From: Bacillus sp. FJAT-25509
GTDB taxonomy: Bacteria > Bacillota > Bacilli > Bacillales > Bacillaceae_G
Direction: 5' to 3'
Length of the DNA stretch: 64,000 bases
Assembly: GCF_001420605.1 (NCBI RefSeq)
Contig: NZ_LJIZ01000038.1
Coordinates: 186,001 to 250,000 of the forward strand
In this document: positions 8,759 to 16,793 of the stretch, one piece after another
How positions within the stretch are numbered: position 1 is the stretch's first letter
Layout: each line of letters opens with the position of its first letter
Made by a program: the position numbers and the translations under genes
Notes under the pieces: generated by a model
Seen by the model: only the letters and a program-made list of their open reading frames with translations
The model's database searches: none
Told to the model about the DNA's origin: nothing

Positions 8759-8775
8759 TTTAATTTTAGATCGTC

Positions 8776-8856
8776 GTTGTTCAACTTAACCAGCTAATCG
8801 TTCTATTTTGGAGCCGAGATAGGCTTATTTTTATTCAACAAAAATGGCAGATAAAA
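8776..8856 (+). repeat. Dispersed repeat, copy E (weak)
   Basis: GTTGTTCAACTTAACCAGCT, hairpin AGCC-GAGATA-GGCT with a T-rich 3' side, then TTCAACAAAAATGGCAGATA. Order and tail core match other copies, but the sequence is the most diverged. Follows pdxH by about 18 bases. The remaining space to 9073 shows no gene. Confidence 0.5.
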
Positions 8857-9072
8857 TAATGTACTAACTGACAGTATTGATCAATTTAGAAATGGGAAAA
8901 TTATCAAAGATTTGACGTTGAAAACCAGATTTTAAAGGGATTTTTTTTCAAGTGAAGAATATAAGAAAAGGGAAGGAATAAGAAAAATATCTTATAAACC
9001 ATAAAAACAGTTAGTAGTTTCTCGTTTATATAAACATAAGAAAAAACATAACTTAGTAAATAGGAGGATTTT

Positions 9073-9651
9073 ATGAGAAATGTCATTTTATTTTTACATT
9101 CTTCTTTAGATGGTTTTGTAGAAGGGCCAAACGGTGCAATGGATATCGGGTGGGTATCTTACAATGAAGAATTAGAAAAACATGCTAGAGAAATTTTAAG
9201 TACTGTAGATACAGTATTATGGGGAAGAGGTACATACCAAATGATGGAAAATTATTGGACTTCTGTACCTTCTAACCCTGAAGCATCAGAATATGAAATT
9301 GAACATGCTAAATGGATAGAAGAGACATCAAAGGTTGTTTTTTCTACAACTCTTGAAAAAGCTGAATGGAATAATTCAAGATTAATAAAAGAAAATATTG
9401 AGGAAGAAATTAAGAACATAAAAAAACAACCTGGTAAAGATATTATTATTTTAGGTAGTCCAAGATTTGCACATTATCTTATGGAACTTGATTTAGTTGA
9501 TGTAATTAAAATTACAATTTCACCAGTTATTATAGGAAGTGGTCTACCTTTATTTAAGGGCTCAGAAAATAAACGCAACCTCTCACTTGTTGAAAACAAA
9601 ACATTTAATTCCGGTGCAATTGGCCTTACGTATAATATTGTAAAATCGTAA
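9073..9651 (+). CDS. Dihydrofolate reductase-like protein (RibD C-terminal family, YyaP-like)
   Basis: 192 aa with the RibD C-terminal/DHFR-like fold: MRNVILFLHSSLDGFVEGP at the N-terminus (the SxDGF strand), VLWGRGTYQMMENYW (about 49-63), and SPVIIGSGLPLF near 157-168. Family members are NADPH-dependent reductases or of unknown substrate; they do not replace folA. Start ATG lies after TAGGAGGATTTT. Single-gene unit followed by repeat copy F. Confidence 0.8.
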   Translation: MRNVILFLHSSLDGFVEGPNGAMDIGWVSYNEELEKHAREILSTVDTVLWGRGTYQMMENYWTSVPSNPEASEYEIEHAKWIEETSKVVFSTTLEKAEWNNSRLIKENIEEEIKNIKKQPGKDIIILGSPRFAHYLMELDLVDVIKITISPVIIGSGLPLFKGSENKRNLSLVENKTFNSGAIGLTYNIVKS

Positions 9652-9806
9652 CTAAAAAATTAGCCGTCCAAATAAAAAATTGGTGGGTTCTAATACATGA
9701 AGGATACATACATAGGTTCTTATTTTAGTGTGTTTACACTAACTAAGTATTCAAAGAATTGATGAGTTAAATTAGAAAAGTAAAGACTACTCTTCTAATA
9801 CAACTT

Positions 9807-9886
9807 ACGCAGTGCATTATCTGTACAACATGCTCGACTTTATAGTCGATTTTTTTGTTGAACTAAATGGCAGGATAGTCGAACAA
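9807..9886 (+). repeat. Dispersed repeat, copy F (best copy)
   Basis: Head ACGCAGTGCATTATCTGTAC to 9832; perfect hairpin TCGACT-TTAT-AGTCGA with T7; tail with arms TTGTTGAACTA and TAGTCGAACAA (one mismatch) around AATGGCAGGA. The two tail arms can themselves pair. It lies between the RibD-like gene and a dead GNAT gene. Confidence 0.7.
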
Positions 9887-9957
9887 GGAAAAACAATATA
9901 AAATATAGAATTTAATAATCGGAACTTAAAAATTTAGTTGGTGTGAGCTAGTAAAAA

Positions 9958-10337
9958 TTAGACAAAGTAATAGACGCAGATGCACAAGTAATTTTTGATA
10001 TGTAAGTGAATGCCTTTATGCCATTGTTAGATAAATATAAAGATGCCGTAAAAAAACAGCAAAAGAACCGTTTGATAATGTAATTAAGAGAAATAATTAT
10101 TCTTTTGGTGGATTTTATAAAATTTTGCATGATGATGTTCTTGTAGGGGCAATTTGTATCTATTGGAATGAGGAAACTTAGTTTTGGATCAGTCCAATAT
10201 TCATTTTGCCAGAATACCAGGGGATGGGAATTGCACCAAAATCTATCCAGTTAATTGAGAAACAATTTTCAGAAGCAACTACTTGGGAATTAAGAACAAT
10301 TTTAGAAGAAAAAAGTAAAAATCATTACACAGCATAA
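9958..10337 (+). pseudogene. GNAT acetyltransferase, degraded
   Basis: Joined frames give VIDADAQVIFDM, stop (TAA near 10003), VNAFMPLLDKYKDA, then after a frameshift around 10055-10060 EPFDNVIKRNNYSFGGFYKI, LVGAICIYWNEET, stop (TAG near 10180), FWISPIFILPEYQGMGIA and WELRTILEEK before TAA 10335. This is a GNAT fold with the acetyl-CoA loop PEYQGMGIA. It has two in-frame stops, one frameshift, no start codon (a stop sits just upstream) and a missing C-terminus, so it is dead. Confidence 0.85.
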
Positions 10338-10376
10338 AAAACAGCCAATCATTTAAAAATTGGCTGTTAATTTTTT
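10338..10376. terminator. Bidirectional terminator
   Basis: AACAGCCAAT / ATTGGCTGTT stem with a 9-base loop and T/A runs on both sides. It lies between the dead GNAT gene and the converging hydrolase gene and can serve either strand. Confidence 0.8.
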
Positions 10377-11703
10377 AATTAATTTTAAATTCATTAAGTA
10401 ATAATTGTTCAGTCTGAGGCATTGTAATACCCAGATGCCAACACCCTAATCCGCCTAAAGCATATTCTTTTACAAGGTGAAATTTTGCTAGTAAACTTCG
10501 AGGATCTTCAAACCAAACGTCATGGATAATTCCATCTTTGTCAGTGTAACGAAATGCTGGTGATAAAGTTTCTCGATCGAAATAGACTTCACTTTCATAT
10601 TTCTTATACATTTTAATAGCATTTTGAGTGGAATATGCGCTTCCTTTTCGTTTCTCACCAGTAATAGGCCAATCGTAGGCATACTGAGGAATTCCTAATA
10701 ATAATTTTGATTTTGGTACAACGGATACAGCATAATTTAACGTTTTTCTCACTTCATTTAATGGAGCTATCGGGCCTGAGGGACTGTTCGGCCAATGCCA
10801 GTTATATGTCATTAAAAACATCTTATCAACATATTTACCAAGGGTATAATAATCATAAGCATCATAAAATTGAGGAATATGATCTGCTTCCTTTGGAGGC
10901 ATCGCCATTAAAACTTCCATTTTTGAACGATGAAGTTTCTCAGATAATGCTTTTATAAATAAATTAAGGCTATTCCTATCTTCAGGGTTTAGTGATTCAA
11001 AATCTATCATTATTCCTTTATAATCATTTTTGTCTAAAAGAGTATAGATGTTATTTACCAACTTTTTTCGCATTGATGTTTTACTAAGTAATGAATGCAC
11101 TAGCTTTGGATCGAAACCATTTTTACTAATATTAGTTAATGTAGCGTACGGAAAAATGTGATTTTTCCAAGCTATCCGATTAGACTGATTTTCTTTTACT
11201 TTAATTATATTCCCTTGAGAAGTAGGGTGAAATTCAAATATAAAAATACTTGTAAGTGACTTTTTATAATAATCAATCATCCATGTATTAGTTTTTTTAT
11301 TTTTAGGAATTAAATAAGAACCAGTCCAAATAGTGATTTTAGGAGATGAAGGAATAATTAATTTTTGGCCTGGAATTACTACATCGCTAGTAATATTATT
11401 TTTACTTTTCAAATAATTAATGTCAATTGAATGTCGAAATGCAATATCCCATAAAGTTTCTCCTTGTCTCACATAGTAAGTAGACCCAGGAATTATCATA
11501 GATTGTCCAATCACAAGATTATCATTTCGATCTAATCCATTTAAATTTGCAAAGCTTTTTTCATTCAATTTATATTGTTTTGATATATTTTTCAAAGTAT
11601 CTCCCGGTTTTACTTCATATACAATCAAAGCATTAGCACTTAAAACTGGAGAAAATAAAAAAAATAATAAAGTAAATATGAATATTAATAAACGCTTAGC
11701 CAA
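10375..11703 (-). CDS. LysM-GH18 spore cortex hydrolase (YaaH/YdhD/SleL-like)
   Basis: 442 aa from TTG 11703, seven bases after AAGGAGG (a TTG at 11709 is too close). A signal-peptide-like hydrophobic start ends near SANA (about 20-25). Two LysM domains follow (about 28-72, EVKPGDTL; about 76-118, YVRQGETLWDIA), which bind peptidoglycan. A glycosyl hydrolase 18 domain fills the rest, with the catalytic-strand motif GIMIDFES (about 230-237), FLMTYNWHWP near 294-303, and a closing GCWHLGI. YaaH, YdhD and SleL proteins are cortex N-acetylglucosaminidases in spores. It stands alone and is probably sporulation-expressed, although I see no clear sigma-E/K box. Confidence 0.88.
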   Translation of the reverse strand: MAKRLLIFIFTLLFFLFSPVLSANALIVYEVKPGDTLKNISKQYKLNEKSFANLNGLDRNDNLVIGQSMIIPGSTYYVRQGETLWDIAFRHSIDINYLKSKNNITSDVVIPGQKLIIPSSPKITIWTGSYLIPKNKKTNTWMIDYYKKSLTSIFIFEFHPTSQGNIIKVKENQSNRIAWKNHIFPYATLTNISKNGFDPKLVHSLLSKTSMRKKLVNNIYTLLDKNDYKGIMIDFESLNPEDRNSLNLFIKALSEKLHRSKMEVLMAMPPKEADHIPQFYDAYDYYTLGKYVDKMFLMTYNWHWPNSPSGPIAPLNEVRKTLNYAVSVVPKSKLLLGIPQYAYDWPITGEKRKGSAYSTQNAIKMYKKYESEVYFDRETLSPAFRYTDKDGIIHDVWFEDPRSLLAKFHLVKEYALGGLGCWHLGITMPQTEQLLLNEFKIN

Positions 11704-11835
11704 ACACAATACCTCCTTAGATAGGTAGTATTTTTAATTTTAACTACTCATTAAGTATCCTTTACTTAATAAGAAAATTTTACTTATATGAGTAAGCAAA
11801 TGATTATGAGAAAAAAGAATTAGGAGTAAGATTGT

Positions 11836-12222
11836 AAAAAGTTTTTCCGTATAAGCGTTATCTTCAAGTTTTTTCTTGGTTCCCTAACTCATGTAACAAA
11901 CTCAACAAAGGCAGCTAGTTATTCGAAAGTAGATGAAATGCTAGCAAATTTATCACCAGCCGAGAGAGCAGCACTTCATCAACTTTCAACGAGTAATGAG
12001 ACAGGGCTTCGAGTTAAACCTGATATCGATTTAGAATCTACTAACCAAACGAGTGTAATTGTTGAATTTAATAATAAGCCAGCAAAAGTCGCTCAACTTG
12101 AATCAAGTTTAAAAGGTCAACAGCTAACAGAGACTGAGGCAACTAGCTTAGTTGATCAAGATCATGCAACTTTTTCAAAAGATTTAGGACAAGTATTAAC
12201 TGAAGACAAAAATAAAAGGTAA
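11836..12222 (+). pseudogene. vpr: Vpr-like S8 protease, N-terminal remnant
   Basis: An open frame beginning KKFFRISVIFKFFLGSL (signal-peptide-like), then NSTKAASYSKVDEMLANLSP, SVIVEFNNKPAKVAQLE and VDQDHATFSKDLGQVL matches the propeptide (inhibitor I9-like) region of minor extracellular protease Vpr relatives. It stops at 12220, where the real protein would continue for many hundreds of residues with the catalytic domain. The codon before KKFF is TGT rather than a start, with an AGGAG in the right place upstream. So the start is lost and the catalytic domain deleted. Confidence 0.8.
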
Positions 12223-12316
12223 AGTCCAGAAAAGGGAATAGTTTGGATAATGCTTGTATAGAGAGTTTTTAACCATGTAAAAACGGAGTGTTTTTTCTGA
12301 AATCGAAAAGAAATTA

Positions 12317-12361
12317 AAACAACCTTAGTCCCTACTGAATATTGGGATAAGGTTGTTTAAT
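12317..12361. terminator. Bidirectional terminator
   Basis: AACAACCTTAGTCCC pairs with GGGATAAGGTTGTT (one mismatch), loop of about 11 bases, A/T flanks. It should end the carbonic anhydrase transcript on the minus strand, and any read-through from the protease remnant. Confidence 0.7.
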
Positions 12362-12463
12362 TTGCGTACCTTTTATTTATTGTCTACTTGACAGGGATAT
12401 AACAAAATGGGAAATCCTTTTTCTTATCGTGAAACTGCTTTAAGGATGAAATTTCCCACTAAA

Positions 12464-13027
12464 CTAGCTCTCATATCCGTCTACAACTATATCCAATTTT
12501 CCTGTTTCTGGATCTATTACAAGTCCATGAACACTGATGTTTTTCGGAAACATTGGGTGATTTTTGACCATCTTAACACTTTGTTCAACGCTTTCTTCAA
12601 CTGTTTGAAATCCTGTTAACCAACTTTTAATATCAATACCTGCGTTTGTTAACGTATTTATGATTTCTTTATCTAACCCAGCTTGTTCACATTTTTCTAT
12701 AAAAGAATCAGATTCTAGCCCTTTCATGCCGCAACCATGATGTCCAACGATAGCTACCTCTTTTGCGCCAAGCTCAATAATTGCAACTAGTATGCTTCGC
12801 ATCACACTGCCAAATGGGTGCGAAACGATTGCTCCAGCATTTTTTATAATTTTGATATCACCATTTTTAAAGTTCATCGCTTGTGGTAATAATTCAACAA
12901 GTCGTGTATCCATACATGTAAGAATCACCATTTTTTTTTTTGGAAATTTAGTCGTTATGTATTTTTCATATTCTTTATTTTCAACGAATTGTTGATTGTA
13001 TTCTAGAATTTCTGAAATTAATGTCAT
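12464..13027 (-). CDS. Beta-type carbonic anhydrase (YtiB-like)
   Basis: 187 aa. Beta-carbonic anhydrases interconvert CO2 and bicarbonate with a Cys2-His zinc site. The visible ligands are Cys38 in ILTCMDTRL (with Asp40 and Arg42 of the catalytic dyad) and His96/Cys99 in VGHHGCGM. The sequence pattern FPKKKMVILTCMDTRL and the absence of N-terminal extensions match Bacillus YtiB-type enzymes. ATG 13027 is preceded by GGAGGGATAAA. Single gene with its own terminator; cytosolic. Confidence 0.9.
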   Translation of the reverse strand: MTLISEILEYNQQFVENKEYEKYITTKFPKKKMVILTCMDTRLVELLPQAMNFKNGDIKIIKNAGAIVSHPFGSVMRSILVAIIELGAKEVAIVGHHGCGMKGLESDSFIEKCEQAGLDKEIINTLTNAGIDIKSWLTGFQTVEESVEQSVKMVKNHPMFPKNISVHGLVIDPETGKLDIVVDGYES

Positions 13028-13202
13028 TTTATCCCTCCTGATAGTAAATAAATTATTTCATATTTTTCAAAGTTATTCAATCTACTTACAAGTATTCTAG
13101 TAGTTAAACTAATTGTAATTTACAAATCTATTTGCGAATTTTCTTTCAATTAAAAGGAAATTATAACAAAGTATTTCCATTTTAAGGAGGGATATTTTTT
13201 AT

Positions 13203-13542
13203 ATATTAAGTCCAGAAAAGATAAAAATTATTAAGTCAACAGTGCCAGTATTAGAGATTCATGGTGAAGCAATTACAACTCGTTTTTATGAATTGTTATT
13301 TCAGAAACACCCTGAACTCCTTAATGTATTTAACGAAGCAAAAAAAAAAAAGAGGAAGACAACAAACTGCTTTAGCAAATGCAGTTTATGCGGCGGCGCT
13401 ACATATTGAAAATTTAGGCGAAATATTAAAAGAAGTAAATCTAATTGCACATAAACATAGAAGCTTAGGAATTAAACCTGAACATTATCCTATTGTTGGA
13501 GAAAATTTATTAGCTGCAATTAAAGATGTAAAGTACTCATAA
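13203..13542 (+). pseudogene. hmp: Flavohemoglobin (Hmp), globin-domain remnant
   Basis: Joined frames read LSPEKIKIIKSTVPVLEIHG, TTRFYELLFQKHPELLNVFN, then after a 12-A run (13340-13351) GRQQTALANAVYAAALHIEN and HKHRSLGIKPEHYPIVGENL. This is the heme-globin half of flavohemoglobin (NO dioxygenase), including the proximal-His region. The start codon position holds ATA, the poly-A run shifts the frame by one, and the flavin reductase half (about 250 residues) is missing after IKDVKYS. An AAGGAGGG ribosome site survives upstream. Confidence 0.85.
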
Positions 13543-13644
13543 AAAAGTAGAATACTAAAAAAATGGAGGTGCTAAAAGGGAGAAAATTGGATGAGTTTAT
13601 TAGGGTGTGAACATAATGATATTTGGAAAATGGATTGGAAAATC

Positions 13645-13674
13645 GGAGACGTGAGTTATTCACGTCTCTTTTTA
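13645..13674 (+). terminator. Intrinsic terminator
   Basis: AGACGTGA-GTTAT-TCACGTCT perfect stem followed by TTTTTA, at the convergent boundary between the hmp remnant and the LacI-type gene; probably left over from the lost gene and possibly shared. Confidence 0.75.
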
Positions 13675-14685
13675 CTTATTTATTCTTGGTTGGCTAGTTG
13701 AACGTCGAACAATCAAATTGGGTGTGATTGTAGTTGTTGTAGGATCAATTTGTTTCTCCTTATTTTCAATCATATTAATTAGATGTTCCATAGCTAGATT
13801 TCCTAGAGATTGACTTAAATGAGTTCCCACTGTAGTTAATTGTATAGATGCATGGGCAGAAAACTCTATATTGTCAATTGCACCAATACTGATATCTTCT
13901 GGTATTTTAAAGCCTTTATTAAGTAGGAAATCCAAGCATATTAATGCAATAGCATCCGTTGCAGCGACAATGGCTGTTGGAAATTCAATACCTGAAAATA
14001 ACTCTTTACATGCTTTGACGATGGATTCTACACTTGTATCGGTTGATTTTATCCAATCTTCGTGAATTTCTATTTTTTGTCTATTAGCCTCTGTTTTATA
14101 CCCTTCTAATCGACCGTAAAAAGTAGAAGCTTGTAGCGGTCCACCTATAAAGGCTAGATTTTTATGACCTAGCTCTATCATATGATTTGTAATTAGTTCA
14201 CCAGCTTTTATGTTATCAATCTCAAAATAGTTTTTCCCAAACGAATGCTTACGATTGAAAGTCACATACGGTTTGCCTTCCATACTTTCTAATAAAGGAA
14301 AAATAGGATCATCCATTAAAATAGAGGACATTATGATTCCATCAACAGGTGCACTTAAAACTTGGTTGTAAAGCATGTTATCGTTATCTGATTTATGAAA
14401 ATAAACGAGAACATTATATCCTTTTTTTGCTGCGATGGTTACAATTCCACGCGTAGATTCTTCATAAAATGGATCTTGAATATGTCCTGTGATTAATGCA
14501 ATCATGTTGGTTTTTCTCTTCACGAGATTTCTAGCAATCATATTCGGACGATAATTTAATTCTTTTATGGCTCTCTCTACTTTCGATACTGTAGTTTGTT
14601 TAATATTTTTAGATCCATTTAGTACGCGAGAAACAGTAGATTGAGAGACACCAGCTAACCTCGCAACATCGTGTGAAGAAACCAA
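13672..14685 (-). CDS. LacI-family transcriptional regulator
   Basis: 337 aa from TTG 14685, eight bases after GGAG; the open frame continues upstream, but with hydrophobic sequence foreign to the family. The N-terminal helix-turn-helix DVARLAGVSQSTVSRVLNG (about 5-23) and the hinge RPNMIARNLV are typical LacI/GalR; the rest is a periplasmic-binding-protein-like effector domain (ALITGHIQDPF, GIMSS-type strands, GAIDNIEFS). Divergent from an aldehyde dehydrogenase / gabT / permease cluster, with two identical-core palindromes in between; it probably represses that cluster until a substrate-derived effector binds. A LacI-type regulator for amino-acid catabolism is less usual than PucR or GntR types. 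Confidence 0.88.
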   Translation of the reverse strand: MVSSHDVARLAGVSQSTVSRVLNGSKNIKQTTVSKVERAIKELNYRPNMIARNLVKRKTNMIALITGHIQDPFYEESTRGIVTIAAKKGYNVLVYFHKSDNDNMLYNQVLSAPVDGIIMSSILMDDPIFPLLESMEGKPYVTFNRKHSFGKNYFEIDNIKAGELITNHMIELGHKNLAFIGGPLQASTFYGRLEGYKTEANRQKIEIHEDWIKSTDTSVESIVKACKELFSGIEFPTAIVAATDAIALICLDFLLNKGFKIPEDISIGAIDNIEFSAHASIQLTTVGTHLSQSLGNLAMEHLINMIENKEKQIDPTTTTITPNLIVRRSTSQPRINK

Positions 14686-14885
14686 ATAAATCACTCCAAG
14701 CTCATAGTATATTAATTTAAAATAATAGTGAATTAATTTTAAAAATGCAATGAATAAGGCAGGCTCCAAAACTACTTTAATTTCCATAAACAACATAATC
14801 TTTAGAAATTTTATGAGATTATTCTTAATTATAACAAATAAAAAAGAATTTGATTAAGACTTTTACGGAAATAATTGAAAATTTT

Positions 14886-14899
14886 GGATACGTATTCAT
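14886..14899. promoter_or_regulatory. Putative LacI-type operator O1
   Basis: GGATACGTATTCAT contains the palindrome ATACGTAT. It shares 12 of 14 bases with a second site 233 bases to the right. CG-centred palindromes of this kind are the normal LacI/GalR half-site arrangement. It lies about 200 bases upstream of the regulator start. Confidence 0.55.
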
Positions 14900-15088
14900 A
14901 AAACTAGAATGAATGACTATTGATCATGTAGATTGGAACGCCGAGATTGTTTAAAAAAATGTGCTTAATCGAGAGTGTTCTAACCGAAATTAACGTAATT
15001 TTGAAGTAGAATCTCACTAAACTGAGAAAACGGGTACGGTTTTAGGAAAAAAATGAATATTTTAAAAATGCTAAAAAATAAAAATTAT

Positions 15089-15118
15089 TTGACACTTATT
15101 CCTGCTGACGTTTATCAT
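15089..15118 (+). promoter_or_regulatory. Sigma-A-type promoter of the aldehyde dehydrogenase operon
   Basis: TTGACA (15089-15094), 18-base spacer, TATCAT (15113-15118). The palindromic operator starts at the next base, so a bound repressor would cover the transcription start. The coding start at 15152 is 34 bases further on. Confidence 0.6.
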
Positions 15119-15132
15119 TAATACGTATTCAT
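15119..15132. promoter_or_regulatory. Putative LacI-type operator O2
   Basis: TAATACGTATTCAT with a perfect 10-bp palindrome AATACGTATT, directly downstream of the -10 box. Same core as O1 at 14886. Confidence 0.6.
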
Positions 15133-15151
15133 AAATTATGGAGGGGAAACC

Positions 15152-16573
15152 ATGAAACAGAATCTTTGGATAAACGGACTACATGTAGAAACAGAACATT
15201 TTTCAGAATTGCTTTCTCCCTATTCACGAGAAAAGATTGCAGACATTTCAATAGCTAATAAAGAGCAAACGCAAATAGCGATTCAAGCTGCTTATGATGT
15301 TAAAGAAGTAATGGCTAAAATGCCTGCTCATCAACGAGCAACGATTTTAGAGAAAGTTTCACAGCTTCTTGAAGAAAATTTTGAAGAAGCTGTGAAAGTG
15401 ATTGCTCTCGAGTCAGCTAAACCACTTATATTCGCCAAAGCAGAAGTAATAAGAACCATTGAAACTTATAAATTTGCATCAGAAGAAGCAAAACGAATCC
15501 ATGGAGAGACGATCCCATTTGATGCGGCAGTTGGAGGAGTTGGAAAAATAGGCTACACCGTTCGAAATCCAATTGGAGTTATTGGAGCAATTACTCCGTT
15601 TAATTTTCCTATGAATCTAGTTGCACATAAAGTTGGTCCTGCTATTGCTTCAGGCAATACTGTTGTATTGAAGCCAGCTTCACAAACACCACTTTCTGCA
15701 TTTTTTATAGCTGACTTGTTCAAAAAAGCAGGACTACCGGACGGGGCATTAAATGTTGTAACGGGTCCAGGCGGAGTCGTAGGTGACACTATTGTAGAAA
15801 GTGATCTAGTTAGTATGGTGACTTTTACAGGAAGTACCTCTGTTGGAATTTCACTTCGAGCGAAGGCAGGGCTTAAGAAAACAACTCTTGAACTTGGTTC
15901 AAATGCTGCATTAATCATTGACGAAGACATCGACGTAAAAAAGGTCATTGATCGTTGCTTAATGGGTGCATTTTCAAACCAAGGACAAGTATGTATCTCT
16001 TTACAACGTATTTACATACACGAAAAAATCTACGATGTGTTTGTTTCGCAGTTTGCAGATGCGGCTAGCAAACTTAAACTAGGTGACCCTCTAAATCCTG
16101 AAACGTATGTTTCATCTCTAATTTCACCTAATGATTTAGATCGTGCTTTAAGCTGGATCGAAGAAGCAAAATCTCATGGTGCGACAATTGCTTCAGGTGG
16201 TAAAACGCAAGGTAACATTCTCGAACCAACAGTTATTTTAGGTGTAACGCGTAACATGAAAGTATCGTGTAACGAAGTTTTTGCTCCTATTGTTTCAATT
16301 TGTAAAGTATCTTCAGTTGACGAAGCAATCGATGCTGTGAATGATTCCTGTTATGGGTTGCAAGCTGGAATTTACACAAATAGTGTTTCGAATGCACTGA
16401 AAGCAGCGGACGAGCTGCATGTTGGTGGAGTTGTTATTAATGATGTCCCTACGTTCCGTGTTGATCAAATGCCATATGGTGGCGTAAAAGAAAGTGGAAC
16501 AGGACGTGAAGGATTGAAATATGCAATTGAAGAGATGACTGAAATGAAACTAGTTATTTGGCATAAAGGATAA
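15152..16573 (+). CDS. NAD(P)-dependent aldehyde dehydrogenase (semialdehyde type)
   Basis: 473 aa, standard ALDH length. The catalytic set is complete: Asn151 in PFNFP, Glu247 in TLELGSN, Cys281 in GQVCISLQR, and the nucleotide loop FTGSTSVG (226-233). Paired with a GABA-type aminotransferase and an amino-acid permease, it most likely oxidises the semialdehyde produced by the transaminase (succinic or malonic semialdehyde, or similar) to the acid. The sequence is of the NAD-ALDH subgroup rather than canonical GabD. TGGAGGGG precedes ATG 15152, behind a promoter and operator. A second pair of such genes is at 51.8-54.6 kb. Confidence 0.88.
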   Translation: MKQNLWINGLHVETEHFSELLSPYSREKIADISIANKEQTQIAIQAAYDVKEVMAKMPAHQRATILEKVSQLLEENFEEAVKVIALESAKPLIFAKAEVIRTIETYKFASEEAKRIHGETIPFDAAVGGVGKIGYTVRNPIGVIGAITPFNFPMNLVAHKVGPAIASGNTVVLKPASQTPLSAFFIADLFKKAGLPDGALNVVTGPGGVVGDTIVESDLVSMVTFTGSTSVGISLRAKAGLKKTTLELGSNAALIIDEDIDVKKVIDRCLMGAFSNQGQVCISLQRIYIHEKIYDVFVSQFADAASKLKLGDPLNPETYVSSLISPNDLDRALSWIEEAKSHGATIASGGKTQGNILEPTVILGVTRNMKVSCNEVFAPIVSICKVSSVDEAIDAVNDSCYGLQAGIYTNSVSNALKAADELHVGGVVINDVPTFRVDQMPYGGVKESGTGREGLKYAIEEMTEMKLVIWHKG

Positions 16574-16793
16574 ATTGCATATATCGCCTAAAAATAATTT
16601 ATTTTCAAGTTTACCTTCTAGCTTTATTGGCTTTATAGATGGTATACGTTTTTATATTTATAGTTTCTCATACTGGTAATTGAAGTGAGGAAATTTGCAG
16701 TTATAAATAATAGCTATGGTTACTCCCTAATTAAAAGATGCAGTTATTGAAAAGTCGAACAACGAATCATTATAAAAATGGAGGAATGAAATT

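Noticed and set aside
13590-13700. 36-codon ORF overlapping the terminator before the LacI gene
   Set aside because: It runs through the terminator hairpin and into the opposite gene; no homology recognised.
14686-14796. 37-residue N-terminal extension of the LacI regulator
   Set aside because: The extension is hydrophobic, unlike the family, which begins a few residues before the HTH; TTG 14685 has GGAG at the right distance.
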